The notes under the pieces: generated by a model
What the model was told of the DNA's origin: nothing
Database searches by the model: none
The model's input: only the letters and a program-made list of their open reading frames with translations
Made by a program: the position numbers and the translations under genes
Part shown: piece by piece, positions 10,515 through 21,400 of the stretch
Layout: every line of letters starts with the position of its first letter
Position numbering within the stretch: the stretch's first letter is position 1
Source of the DNA: Mycobacterium gallinarum
GTDB lineage: Bacteria; Actinomycetota; Actinomycetes; Mycobacteriales; Mycobacteriaceae
Length of the DNA stretch: 64,000 bases
Reading direction: 5' to 3'
NCBI RefSeq assembly: GCF_010726765.1
Contig: NZ_AP022601.1
Location: forward strand, 2,542,001-2,606,000

Positions 10515-10660
10515 TGTTTGCTCCACCTCACGAATAGAAGAATCTCTGGGAATAGTCTAAGGGCACCGACGACCCGAGGCGCGACGACAGCGTCGCTCTC
10601 CAGCGGCGGGCGAGTAACGATTTCGCGCGCGCCGCGCGGCCTGTTATCGTCTCACACGCA

Positions 10661-10736
<76 letters not shown>

Positions 10737-10740
10737 GCAA

Positions 10741-10756
10741 AATCCCTGTTGGGATT
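10741..10756 (+). terminator. Short hairpin after tRNA-Lys, possible weak terminator
   Basis: AATCCC, loop TGTT, GGGATT form a perfect 6 bp stem 4 bp past the tRNA. No T run follows, so it could equally be a processing or factor-assisted stop. Confidence 0.35.
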
Positions 10757-10822
10757 CCGGCGCAGACCCCAGCACCAGCCTCGCCGTCCACTGGCATCAC
10801 GTTCACCTCGTCGCCGACGTCG

Positions 10823-12154
10823 TCAGCCGGATTCCAGTCGGACGAGTGAACAGTCGTCGGTGAAGGTGCCCGACGGCGTGAGACCCCGCAGTGTTTCGAC
10901 GAGGACGTCCAGGGACGATTCGTGCAGCCGGGTGAACAGGTCTTTGAAATCCGTCGGGGACAACGGGTGCCCGTCGACGCAGGCATCCTCATAGGCGCCA
11001 TCGCTGTAGAGAAGGATGCGGCAGCCCGGCGGCACGGCGTAGCTGCGCGAGGTGTAGACGGCATCGTCGAACATCCCGAGAGGTTTTCCAGCGGTGGACA
11101 ACTCGGTGCTGGTGGCATCGGGACCGACGGCAATGGCCGGCGGGGCACCCGCGCTGGCGTAGCGAAGCGTGCGCGAGGACAATTCGTACACCCCGAACCA
11201 CATCGTCAGGTAGTTCCCGTCGTGCTTGTCCATCTCGAAGAGCTGGTTGAGTTCGGCCAGCACCTGATCAGGGGCCAGCAGTGTCGTCAAGGGCAGGGAG
11301 CCCGAGCGCAACAGATTGTGCACCGACACCGACAACAGTGCGGGGCCGATACCGTGCCCGGAGACGTCAATCAGATAGGCGATCAGATGATCGTCATCGA
11401 TCCACCGGTAGTCGAAGCTGTCCCCGCCAAGCTGCTGGGACGGCAGGTAGCGCGAGGACACTCGCACCGGCCCTTCCAGTTCACCCGGCAGGATCGACGA
11501 GACATAGGCTGATGCGCTGTCCAGTCCCGCCGTGAGGCGGCCGGTCTTCTGGCGGATCTCGTCGTTGGCCCGCTCCAGCGCGACTGTCCGGTCATGCACC
11601 CGTTGTTCGAGTTCGGAGTAGACCTGCACGTTTTCCATCGCGATCGACGTCGCATCTGCCAGGGCCTGCAGTAGGGAGACCTCCTGCTCGGAGGGCTGCC
11701 GCGCACACGCCCAGTAGTTGCCGATCGCCCCGATCGGGTCGAGCTTGCGGATGGGAACCATCACCAGGCTCTTGACGAATGTGGGCCGGTACGCCTCGTG
11801 GGGGACGCGGGCATCGCGATAGATATCAGGGATCACCGCCGATTCGCGGTTGAGCATCGCCCACCCGCTGACACAGGCCTCCAGGGGAAACCGGCTCCCC
11901 TTCCACAGCGGGGCGATCGCATCCTCGTCGGCGTAGTAGCACTTGTCATCGTCGCGCAACACGAAACTCGCACCGTCGCAACCGGTGAGTTCGCGAGCAG
12001 CGGTACGGACAATGCCCTGCACCTCCGACAAGCTTCGTGCCAGCGAGAGCTCCTGGACCGCTTGCACCAACCGCGCCATCCCACGGGCATAGGCGGTGTC
12101 GTCGAATTCGCCGCTCTCCGCGGGGAACCTGACGGGGAAAGTCTGAGCCTCCAT
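10823..12154 (-). CDS. GAF-domain PP2C-type (RsbU-like) serine phosphatase
   Basis: The 443-residue soluble protein has a GAF sensor domain (about 28-180, with GCDGASFVLRDDD and the buried ACVSGWAMLNRESAVIPDIY stretch). A linker helix follows (about 180-215, ELEQRVHDRTVALERANDEI), then a PP2C/SpoIIE phosphatase domain (about 225-443). Metal-binding motifs are present: GGDSFDY, LIDVSGHGIGPALLS, LLYSDGAYED and TFTDDCSLVRL. Such proteins dephosphorylate anti-sigma-factor antagonists and so turn on alternative sigma factors under stress. No anti-sigma or antagonist gene is adjacent, so its partner must be encoded elsewhere. It is not part of the M. tuberculosis block. Confidence 0.88.
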   Translation of the reverse strand: MEAQTFPVRFPAESGEFDDTAYARGMARLVQAVQELSLARSLSEVQGIVRTAARELTGCDGASFVLRDDDKCYYADEDAIAPLWKGSRFPLEACVSGWAMLNRESAVIPDIYRDARVPHEAYRPTFVKSLVMVPIRKLDPIGAIGNYWACARQPSEQEVSLLQALADATSIAMENVQVYSELEQRVHDRTVALERANDEIRQKTGRLTAGLDSASAYVSSILPGELEGPVRVSSRYLPSQQLGGDSFDYRWIDDDHLIAYLIDVSGHGIGPALLSVSVHNLLRSGSLPLTTLLAPDQVLAELNQLFEMDKHDGNYLTMWFGVYELSSRTLRYASAGAPPAIAVGPDATSTELSTAGKPLGMFDDAVYTSRSYAVPPGCRILLYSDGAYEDACVDGHPLSPTDFKDLFTRLHESSLDVLVETLRGLTPSGTFTDDCSLVRLESG

Positions 12155-12635
12155 GCCGCCCCTTCACTGATCCACCGATGGAGTGAGTCGGCGGGTGACC
12201 GGCGACCGGCGCCGTCAACAGTTCAATGTCCCATAAACGGCGTAAATACCGCAGGCGTGTTCCCGTATCGCCCCGCTTCGGCTAGGGCCGAGCCGTCGAA
12301 GGCCTCTCGATCCCGGGGGGACATCGACGCCGCGTATCGCGGAAGGCTATCGCCGGCGCCTTCAATTACCACATTCGGACGGTTGCGGCTTTCGTTTGCG
12401 TAAATATCCAGCACGGCTTCGAGCCTGCCAGCGCTATGTGTGCTGGAAGTTACAGAAAATCGGTCATCCTCGGGCTTGCGCAGGGCCGATGATCGTTGCG
12501 GAGGTAACTCTTTCCACAGATTGTCTCGGTTCAAGCTGCCAAAAGAGTGCCAATGATGTTAGAGTCCGCGTTAGCTGACGACGAGGGCAGCGGCCCGCTG
12601 TTGACAGCCGAAACCGAAGGACAGGGAATTAGCTG
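12155..12635. other. 481 bp intergenic region between the phosphatase and the 56-residue gene
   Basis: The composition is less GC-rich than its neighbours. A TAGAGT -10-like element lies at 12560-12565 and a TTGACA at 12601-12606, both on the strand of the downstream small gene. A 103-codon minus-strand frame (12223-12534) has a TTG start and unbiased third codon positions, so I do not call it. Nothing else is recognisable. Confidence 0.5.
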
Positions 12636-12806
12636 ATGGCGCAGATTGGCGCAGCGTTCGCAGCTGGTGCGCACGGCGCGCACGGCGACGACGACGTAAC
12701 TGGGCAGGGCCCGGTTGCGGTGTACAACTGCAGCCGTATCGGCCGTGTCGCCAATCCGCCGAGCTCGTGGTTCTCGGAACTGTTCCGCCCCGGCCGCCGG
12801 CGCTGA
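12636..12806 (+). CDS. 56-residue basic-tailed small protein, function unknown
   Basis: The protein begins MAQIGAAFAAGAHGAHGDDD and ends SSWFSELFRPGRRR. It has an Ala/Gly/His-rich start, a single cysteine (VYNCSRIG) and an amphipathic aromatic-basic tail. The ATG has AGGGA about 8 bp upstream. Codon third positions are GC-rich as in real genes here. There is no signal peptide or membrane helix. The tail could bind membrane, nucleic acid or a partner protein. It lies where M. tuberculosis has PE26 (Rv2519), just before the Rv2520c homologue, but shows no PE signature. I do not recognise a named family. Confidence 0.6.
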   Translation: MAQIGAAFAAGAHGAHGDDDVTGQGPVAVYNCSRIGRVANPPSSWFSELFRPGRRR

Positions 12807-12817
12807 ACTGAGCCGCC

Positions 12818-13042
12818 TCAGCGCCTGATCCGGCGCACGACGAGCACGATGACCACAGTTCCCACGCCTGCCAGCGAGATGGCCACCGGCGGCTTCTTGA
12901 CGAACTGCACCAATCCAGCCTTGAGGTCGTCGGCCAGCCGACGTGGGTTGGCACGCTCAGCCAGGGAGTCGACCGTCAGCGCCAGCTGGTCGCGAGCCTG
13001 GTCGATCTCCTGCTTGATGGTGTCGGGGTCGCGGTCCGCCAC
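12818..13042 (-). CDS. DUF3618 membrane protein (Rv2520c homologue)
   Basis: The 74-residue protein has the family signature [33 protein letters not shown] followed by one membrane helix ([16 protein letters not shown]) and a basic end RRIRR. Proteins of this type are small inner-membrane proteins of unknown role. I favour the GTG at 13042 because GGGAG lies 6 bp upstream; the ATG at 13048 would add two residues but abuts that site. It diverges from bcp. Confidence 0.85.
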   Translation of the reverse strand: MADRDPDTIKQEIDQARDQLALTVDSLAERANPRRLADDLKAGLVQFVKKPPVAISLAGVGTVVIVLVVRRIRR

Positions 13043-13155
13043 ATCCATCTCCCATACGCGTCAAGCCCTGCTCCAACTCCGGTGCCTTGCGCAACTACCC
13101 TAGATCAGCTCGCATCAATCGAAGTGCACCGGTCCATGAGAGGGGATCCGCTCAC

Positions 13156-13629
13156 GTGTCACAGACTCCGCGACTCGAGGTGGGCGACAAAGCCCCCGCG
13201 TTCAGCCTGCCTGACGCCGACGGCAAGACCGTCAAGCTCTCCGACTACAAGGGGCGCAAGGTCATCGTGTACTTCTACCCCGCTGCCTCCACGCCGGGCT
13301 GCACCAAGCAAGCGTGCGACTTCCGCGACAGCCTCGGCGAACTCAACGGGGCCGGACTCGACGTGATCGGCATCTCTCCCGACAAACCCGAGAAGCTGGC
13401 CAAGTTCCGTGACAAGGAAAAGCTGACCTTTCCGCTGCTGTCCGACCCCGACCGCGAGGTTCTCACAGCGTGGGGCGCCTACGGCGAGAAGATGATGTAC
13501 GGCAAAACCGTTCAGGGCGTTATTCGTTCGACGTTCGTGGTCGACGAGAAGGGCAAGATCGCCGAGGCGCAGTACAACGTCCGCGCCACCGGTCACGTGG
13601 CCAAGCTACGTCGCGATCTGTCCGTCTGA
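13156..13629 (+). CDS. bcp: Thiol peroxidase Bcp (peroxiredoxin Q family)
   Basis: The 157-residue cytosolic peroxiredoxin reduces hydrogen peroxide and organic hydroperoxides. The peroxidatic Cys49 lies in [18 protein letters not shown] and the resolving Cys54 is five residues later, the atypical two-cysteine arrangement of this family. Downstream [24 protein letters not shown] is also family-typical. The GTG at 13156 gives [16 protein letters not shown], the same length as Rv2521. An AGAGGGGA ribosome site lies about 9 bp upstream, which rules out the longer frame from 13087. It overlaps the convergent M20 peptidase by 24 bp. Confidence 0.96.
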   Translation: MSQTPRLEVGDKAPAFSLPDADGKTVKLSDYKGRKVIVYFYPAASTPGCTKQACDFRDSLGELNGAGLDVIGISPDKPEKLAKFRDKEKLTFPLLSDPDREVLTAWGAYGEKMMYGKTVQGVIRSTFVVDEKGKIAEAQYNVRATGHVAKLRRDLSV

Positions 13630-14952
13630 CCCCAGGTTCGCCAGCAGCAGCGCCTCGGCGATCGCGGCCCGCTCCAGGACTCCCAGGTGCAGGCTCTCGT
13701 TGACGCTGTGCGCCTGTGTCGCAGGGTCTTCCACGCCGGTCACCAGGATCTTGGCCGACGGGAACGCCTCGGCGAACTCGGCGATGAACGGAATAGAGCC
13801 ACCGATTCCGGTGTCGACGGGCTCGGCGCCCCACGCCTGCCGGAACGCCGCGCGGGCGGCGTCGTAGACGGCTCCGGTGGCGTCGATGGCGTACGGCTGG
13901 CCGACGTCGCCGGGGGTGACGGTCACCTGCGCACCCCACGGCGCGTTCCGCTCCAAGTGACGGGTCAGGGCCGCGAGGTGCTCCCCCGCGTCGCCGCCCG
14001 GCGCGACGCGCATGCTGACCTTCGCCCGCGCCCGCGGAATCAACGTGTTCGACGCCTTGTCGATCGGCGTGGTGTCGATACCGATCACCGTGATCGCGGG
14101 CTTGGCCCAAAGTCGTTGCGGCGCCGACCCGGAACCGATTTCGCGGACCCCGTCTAAGAGCCCCGTTTCCGCGCGGACCCGCTCCGGCGGATAGTCGACG
14201 TCCGCAGCGGCAGCTTCGTGCAATCCCTCGACGGCCACATTTCCCTCATCGTCGTGCAGACTGGCCAGCAGTCGCACCAGCACCGTCAACGCATCGGGGG
14301 CGACGCCACCCCACAAACCCGAGTGCAGGCCGTGATCCAACGTCGCGACCTCGACGACACAGTCGGCCAGACCCCGCAGCGACACCGTCAACGAAGGCAC
14401 GTCGGTGCTCCAGTTGTCGGAGTCGGCGATGACGATCACGTCGGACGCCAGCGCCTCACGGTGTGCGGCCAGCAGTCGGGACAGCGACGGCGATCCCGAC
14501 TCCTCCTCCCCCTCGACGAATACCGTGACACCGACGGGCGGGTTGCCACCGTGGGCCCGGAAGGCCGCCAGATGCGTTGCGATGCCGGCCTTGTCGTCGG
14601 CCGTGCCGCGTCCGTAGAGGCGTCCGTCGCGCTCGGTGGGCTCGAACGGTGGCGAGTTCCACTGTGTGTGGTCACCCTCGGGCTGAACGTCGTGGTGGGC
14701 ATAGAGCAGCACGGTGGGCGCACCCGGCGGCGCCGGATGCCTGGCGATGACGGCGGGGGCGCCGCCCTCGCTGACGATCTGCACATTCTTGAAGCCCGCG
14801 TCCGACAACAGCTTTACCACTGCATCGGCGCTGCGCTGTACTTCACCACGACGGGCCGGATCGGCCCACACCGATTCGATACGCACGAGGTCTTCCAAGT
14901 CGCGGCGCACCGACGGCAACACGTCGCGCACCCGCTGCACGAGATCGCTCAC
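13606..14952 (-). CDS. M20-family metallopeptidase / dipeptidase (Rv2522c homologue)
   Basis: The 448-residue enzyme has the zinc-binding motifs [10 protein letters not shown] (His86, Asp88) and [10 protein letters not shown] (bridging Asp119), the general-base segment [11 protein letters not shown] and a C-terminal [17 protein letters not shown] stretch. A dimerisation insert lies near 200-320. M20 enzymes hydrolyse dipeptides or deacylate amino-acid conjugates; the substrate here is unknown. It lies 53 bp downstream of acpS on the same strand and may be the last gene of the fas-acpS unit. Confidence 0.92.
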   Translation of the reverse strand: MSDLVQRVRDVLPSVRRDLEDLVRIESVWADPARRGEVQRSADAVVKLLSDAGFKNVQIVSEGGAPAVIARHPAPPGAPTVLLYAHHDVQPEGDHTQWNSPPFEPTERDGRLYGRGTADDKAGIATHLAAFRAHGGNPPVGVTVFVEGEEESGSPSLSRLLAAHREALASDVIVIADSDNWSTDVPSLTVSLRGLADCVVEVATLDHGLHSGLWGGVAPDALTVLVRLLASLHDDEGNVAVEGLHEAAAADVDYPPERVRAETGLLDGVREIGSGSAPQRLWAKPAITVIGIDTTPIDKASNTLIPRARAKVSMRVAPGGDAGEHLAALTRHLERNAPWGAQVTVTPGDVGQPYAIDATGAVYDAARAAFRQAWGAEPVDTGIGGSIPFIAEFAEAFPSAKILVTGVEDPATQAHSVNESLHLGVLERAAIAEALLLANLGSDGQIAT

Positions 14953-15005
14953 CCTTCGAGGCTAGCTGGTCGCCAATCCTTGGTGAGCAAACGCAGATTG
15001 GCCCG

Positions 15006-15401
15006 TTAGGGTTGCGACTCCAATATGACGACCGCCGCCGCCGTATCGCCCTCGTGGGTCATCGACACGTGAATGACCACGTCCTTCAGGTGTTCACCGA
15101 TTGCGCCGGTGAGGCGCACCTTGGGTCGGCCCCACATGTCGGTGACGACCTCGATGTCGCGGTGAATGCCCTCCGGCAGCATCGGCCGCTTGGCGAACCT
15201 CGACCCCGACCACGCCTTGATCACCGCCTCCTTGGCCGCCCAGCGCGCCGCCAGATGCCGCGCCGCCGACGAGCTCTTGTCGGCGGCGTCACGCCGCTCG
15301 CCGGGCGTGAACGTCTCGGCGAACACCGTTCCCGGCTGGTCGACCTGTTCGGCGAAGTCGGGGATGGAGACGAGATCGATCCCCACACCGACTACCGCCA
15401 T
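15006..15401 (-). CDS. acpS: Holo-[acyl-carrier-protein] synthase AcpS
   Basis: The 131-residue enzyme transfers 4'-phosphopantetheine from CoA to carrier domains, here chiefly the built-in ACP of FAS I. The magnesium and CoA motifs GVGIDLVSIPDF (Asp9) and RWAAKEAVIKAWSG are intact. I start at the ATG at 15401 (MAVVGVGIDLV), which matches mycobacterial orthologues. It is 15 bp downstream of fas on the same strand and almost certainly co-transcribed, placing the activating enzyme next to its substrate. Confidence 0.98.
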   Translation of the reverse strand: MAVVGVGIDLVSIPDFAEQVDQPGTVFAETFTPGERRDAADKSSSAARHLAARWAAKEAVIKAWSGSRFAKRPMLPEGIHRDIEVVTDMWGRPKVRLTGAIGEHLKDVVIHVSMTHEGDTAAAVVILESQP

Positions 15402-15416
15402 GCGCAAGAACCTATC

Positions 15417-18400
15417 TCACTGCCCTGAGAGCAGGTACACATCGTCCTCACCGAGGCGCGAAGACTCGTCCAGAAGCATTGCTGCTTCCTGCCGCTTCTC
15501 CGCGACGTCTCCACCGAATCGCCGGTCGGCAGGCTTCTCGTACAGCGGCCGTCCACCCGCGATCGCCGACGCCAGTCGCAGCTGTCCGGCCAGCACGCGT
15601 GCCTCAGCCCTACGCTTGTAGTCCTCACGCTGATCAGGACTCAGCGCCGCGATGAACGCCTGCGGGTGCACCAGCGCCACCAGTCCGGACACGTGTCCGA
15701 AGCCGAGGCTGGTGATCAGACCGGCCTTCAACGGGAACTTGTCGCCGAACTTGAGGCTGTCGCGCAGCCAGACGAGGTGTCCGGCTCCGGACATTTCTTC
15801 GTCGACGCAGTCCAGGCTGCGGTTCGGCGGAATGACGCCGTCGCGCAGGATCTGGCACAACCCCATCATTTGGAACGCCGCGGCACCACCCTTCGAGTGA
15901 CCGGTCAGGCTCTTCTGTGACACCACGAAAAGTGGCGCACCGGCCGACCGGCCCATCGAATCCGCAAGACGCTCGTGCAACTCGGTTTCGTTCGGATCGT
16001 TGGCCAGAGTCGAGGTGTCGTGCTTGGACACCACTGCGATGTCGTCGGCACCCACACCCAGCTTCGCCAGCGAACGTGCCAACTGCGATCCCTTGCCGCC
16101 ACGACCAGCTGCCAGCGCACCGAGCCCCGGAGCGGGGATCGACGTGTGCACACCGTCACCGAAGGACGACACGTAGGCCACGACGGACAACACCGGCAGA
16201 CCCATCTTCAGCGCCAGGTCACCGCGGGCGAGCAGGATCGTTCCGCCGCCCTGTCCCTCGACGAACCCGAGCCGGCGACGGTCGTTGGCGCGCGAGAACT
16301 TCGAGTCGCTGATGCCCTTGGCCCGCATCATCTCGGTGTCGGCTGTGGCCGACATGTCACCGAATCCGATGATGGCTTCCAGCGTCAGGTCGTCGTAACC
16401 GCCAGCCACCACGAACTCGGCCTTACCGAGGCGGATCTTGTCCACACCTTCTTCGACCGAGATCGCCGCGGTGGCGCATGCGCCCACCGGGTGGATCATC
16501 GAGCCGTAACTGCCGATGTAGGACTGAACCACATGTCCTGCAATGACATTCGGCAGAACCTCCTGCAAAATGTCGTTCGGCTTGTTCCGGCCGAGCAAGT
16601 TGCCGTGGTACATGGTCTGCATCGACGTCATTCCACCCATGCCGGTGCCCTGCGTGCTGGCCACCAGGCTGGGGTGGACCCAGCGCATCAGCTCGGTAGG
16701 AGTGAAACCCGCGGACAGGAAGGCATCGACGGTCGTGACGAGGTTCCACAGCGCCAACCGGTCGATCGACGACACCATGTCCGCGGGGACGCCGTACACC
16801 ATCGGATCGAAGCCCGTCGGGATCTGCGCGCCCACCGTGCGGGACAGCTTCGTCTTGCGCGGCACGCGAATCTCGGTGCCCGCCTTGCGGGTCACCTGCC
16901 AATCACTGCTGTCCGGCACCGGCGCGATGACCGTGTGCTCCGGATCGAATTCCACGAACGGCCGGGCCTCGGCCTCCGACGACACGACGAACGTGAAGTC
17001 CTTGTCGAGGAAGACCGAAACCATGATCGGTGAAGCGTGATCCGGATCGATCGCACCGTCGTCGACGAACTCGCGGATGCCGACCCGCTCGATCACCGCG
17101 TCGTGATAACGCTCCACCAGCTCGCCCTCGTCGACCAAATCGCCGGTCTGGACGTCGTACCAACCCGGGGTGGGATCGTCCTCCCACTTGACCAGGCCCG
17201 TGGTCCACGCGAGCTCCAGCACGCCGGCCGCCGACAGCTCGTTGTCGACCTCCATCTCGAGGCGGGTGCGTGACGAACCATAGGGTCCGAGCTCGGCGCC
17301 GCCGACGATCACCACCAGATCGGCGGGGTCGACATCGAGGTTGTCCCATTCCGGCGGCGGCGCAGCCCGGTAGCCACGCGGCGGGGATGGCAGCGCGCGG
17401 ATCGTGCCGGCATCGTTGCCGTCGGCGTCGTCGCTCTCGGCTCCGCCGGCCGCCTGCTGGTCGCGCGCGTTGGCGGCCAACTCGGCCAGGTCCAGCTCGA
17501 CCTCGGCCAATCCGCCGGTCAGGTCCGCCTGTAGCGGCTCGCGTGCAGCGGCCACCTTCGACTCGATGTCGCACAGATCGAGCAACATCTTCGCCATCTC
17601 GTCGGTGGTATATGTCGTCACTCCGGCTTCTTCGACGGCGTCGACGATGGCGTCGTTGTGACCCATCAGTCCGGTGCCCTTGGTCCAGCCAATCAGCGCG
17701 TGCGCCAGCGAAACCCGCTGTGCCCACGACGACTCGGCCTTCCACCGGGTGACCAACGCGTCGAGCGCGGACTTGGATTCACCGTAGGCACCATCACCGC
17801 CGAACATCCCGCGGTTGGGCGAGCCCGGCAGCACCACGTGCATCCGCGCCGCGATGTCGCGTTCCGCGCCGACGTGCGACAGCCCGCCGATCAGCCGCTG
17901 AACGGCCCACAGCAAGACCTTCATCTCCATCTCGGCGCGCGATCCCGCGTCCGACAGGTCGCCGGCCACCCGCGGCGCCGCGAATGGGAACAGAAGCGTT
18001 GGTGTCAGCGCATCCTTGAGGTGAATGGACTTCGGCCCAAGGCTTTCAGTCTGTTCCGTACCGACCCACTCGACGAGCGCGTCGATGTCGCTGTAGGACG
18101 CCATGTTGGCGGGCACGACCCAGAGCTTGGCTTCGAACCTGGCGTTGTCCCGGTACAGATCGCGGTAGAACGCCAGCCGGGTGTCGTCGAGCTTGGACGT
18201 GGTCGCGATGACCGTCGCCCCGCCGTCGAGGAGTTGGGCCACTACGGATGCCGCGATGGAGCCCTTCGATGCACCGGTCACCACCGCGACCTCGTCGGTG
18301 TAGCGCCCCTTGCCCGGGTTCTCCGCGCCTGCGGCCGCGCGGCCGTACAGCGACGCGTGAATGTTGCGGCCCGCCGCCAGCGCCTTGCCCTGCCACCAGG

Positions 18401-21400
18401 TGGCCTGGGTGCCGACGATGTGGCCGGCGCCTTCGAACCGCTCGGAAAGACGCTGCCAGTCGGCGTCGATCTCGCCCTCGTCCAACAACCAGAACCTGGC
18501 CAGATCCTCACGTGCGCTGGCCCAGCGGTCGTCGAACACCACTGCCTTGCGGCCGTCGAATGTCGGAGCGACCAAACGTGGCCAATCCGAACCCAATTCG
18601 GCAGTTACCAGATCGATGAGCTCCGCATCCGTCGCTTCCGGCGCGCTGACCGGCGTCTCCAGGCCGAGCTGCCCCAGGATCAGGCGCGCCGCCGAAGCGA
18701 GTACACCGTTGGGTCCGGTCACCTGTTGGGCGAACTCACCGAGTGCCGCGGAGTCCACGACGCCGCCACCGCCACCGGCTGCCGCGGGCAGCGTGACGGC
18801 CACACCGTGGCGTGAACCCACCGCCGACACCGCGGCGTCGATGACTTTGTCGACGGAAGCCGCGTCCGCAAGCGCGCCTGCGTGCAAGCCGCCCAATTCA
18901 CCACCGCGCACGCTGGAACCCTCGCGAGTGCCCAGCGCCACCTCGACCGTGACGTGCTTGACCCAGCCGTCACCAAGCTCCCAAGTCTTCTTGACTCGCT
19001 CGGCGATGTAAGCGGGCCGCTTGCCGGACGGCCCGAGGACCGTACGAAGCTGGTCGTTGATGGCGTCGGAAAGCACTGGGCCGTAAGGCTTGTACGTACG
19101 GGCCAGCTTGGTGACCTGACCCTTCAGCCCGGCGAGGTCGGCATCTGCGGCACCGTCGATGGCACCGAGATTCAACTCCGAGCCGAGGTCGACGAGCAGC
19201 TGGTTGCGCCGCGACGACGCCCCGTCGGTGATCGACTCGATGGAGTCCAGCGGCTCGATCTGATCGATGCGCATCTTCGCCGACAGCGCGATCAGCGCCG
19301 TGGTGGCGTCGGCCGCGTCGTAGACCAGATCGTCGGGGCGCGGAGCGCCGGCAGGCGCGACATTGGAGCTGGGCCCACCCGTCGACACGGCAGCGGCGGC
19401 GGGGGCGGGTGCGGCCTCGACCGGCGCGGCGGACTCCACGGGCGCGGGCGCCGTGTCGGCACCGTCGTCCGCATCGAGATCCGGCTCGGGGTCGGTGTCC
19501 GTGGCGAACAGCACCGCGGCGTCGCGCTCCGAGTTCAGCACCTCGGTCGTGTTGTGCGAGTACTCCGGGAGCTTGAGCGTGTTGGTCGCCAGGCCCGCGA
19601 CGGTCGGCGCGGATTTCACACCGATCTCCACGAACCGCTCGATGCCCAGACCGCCCGCGGCCTCCTCGATGAAGAGCAGGTCCTGAGTCTCGATCCAGCG
19701 CACCGGGCTGGCGAATTGCCATGCCAGCAGCTCGATCACGACCTTGCGCATCAGATCACTCGGCTTCTCGTTCCGCCAGGTGTCGTAGTCGGCAAGGATC
19801 TCGTCGAGCGGTTCGGCGGGCACCAGATCGCGGATCTCCTGAATGAAGTCCTTGTCCAGGGTGAACGGCCGCGGCACCAGGTTGGGGATGTACTTGCCGA
19901 CGATCAGGTCGGGATCCGCACCGCGGGGCATGACGCGCTCGAGCGAGCGGCGGAAGTCGGCGACGCCGACCCGCAGCACGGACGAGTGGAACGGCACGTC
20001 GATACCGGGCACCAGGATGAACGAGCGCTTACCGCCGCTGATCTCGCGACGCTTCTCGACCTCTTCCTCGAGCACCTCGAGCCCGCGCACCGTCCCGGCG
20101 ATCGCGTACTGCGAGCCACGCAGGTTGAAGTTCACGATCTGCAGGAATTCACCGGTGCGCTCGGAGATCTCTTCGATGAAGCCGGGGACGTCGTCGTCGT
20201 CGAGATCGATCTGCGACGGCCGGATCGCAGCCAGCCGGTAGTTGGACCGGCCCAGGTGGTCGCGAGGAACGATGTCGTGCATCTTGCTGCCACGGTGGAA
20301 CACCACCTCCAGCAGTGCCTCCAGCTCGTAGACACCGCTGACACAGGCCAGGGCGGTGTACTCGCCGACGGAGTGCCCGCACGCCAGCGCACCCTCGACG
20401 AACGCACCCTGCTCACGCATCTCGGCGACCTGGGCGGCCGCCACCGTCGCCATGGCGACCTGGGTGAACTGCGTCAGGAACAGCACGCCGTCGGGGTGGC
20501 TGTAATGCACACCGCTGGCGATCAGGCTGGTCGGGTTGTCGCGCACGACGTGCAGCACCGAGAAGCCCAAGGTCTCGCGGGTGAACTTGTCGGCGGTGTC
20601 CCACACCTTGCGCGCGGCCTTGGACCGGGAGCGAACCTCCATGCCCATGCCTTTGTGCTGGATGCCCTGGCCCGGGAACGCATAGACCGTCTTCGGGGCG
20701 GCCAGTTGCGCCGTGGCCGACATCACAAGCTCGTTGTTGACGCGCGCGGCGACCTCGACGATCTCTGCGCCACGGTCGATTCCGACACGGTCGACGCGGA
20801 AGTCGATGTCGTCACCGGGCAGCACCATGCCGAGGAATCGCGACGTCCAGCCGACCACACGAGCCGGCGGGGCGGCCTTGCCGTCGGTGGCGGCCACAAC
20901 GTGCTGCGCGGCGGCCGAGAGCCACATCCCGTGCACGATCGGCGATTTCAGGCCGGCCAGCAGCGCGGCCGCCCGGTCGGTGTGGATCGGGTTGTGGTCC
21001 CCGGACACCACCGCGAAGGCGCGCATGTCGGTCGGCGCGGCGACGGTGACGTCACGACGGCGGCGACGCGGCGTCTCGGTCGCGTTGTCGGTGATCGCAC
21101 CGCCGGCGCGCGGCGGGTCGCTGAGTTCGACGGCGCCCGTGCGACCGCGGATCGCGAACCGCTCTTCGAGTTTCGCCAGGGTGGTGCCGTCGGCATCGGT
21201 GACGTCGACTCTCACCGGGACAACGCGTCCGTACTCGGTGTCGAAGGCGGCCGAACTCGTTGCTGTGACCGTCAATTGGGCCGTCGTCTTCGGCATCGGA
21301 ACGAGCAGGTGCGCAGCGTGGTCCAGGTGCACCAGGCTCAGCAGACCCTCGATAACGGGGATTCCGTCGTCCGTGACCGCGGCTCCGATCGCTGCGAAAA

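Noticed and set aside
12223..12534. A 103-codon minus-strand frame upstream of the small protein gene
   Set aside because: TTG start, no ribosome site, and third codon positions not GC-biased as in genuine genes of this genome.
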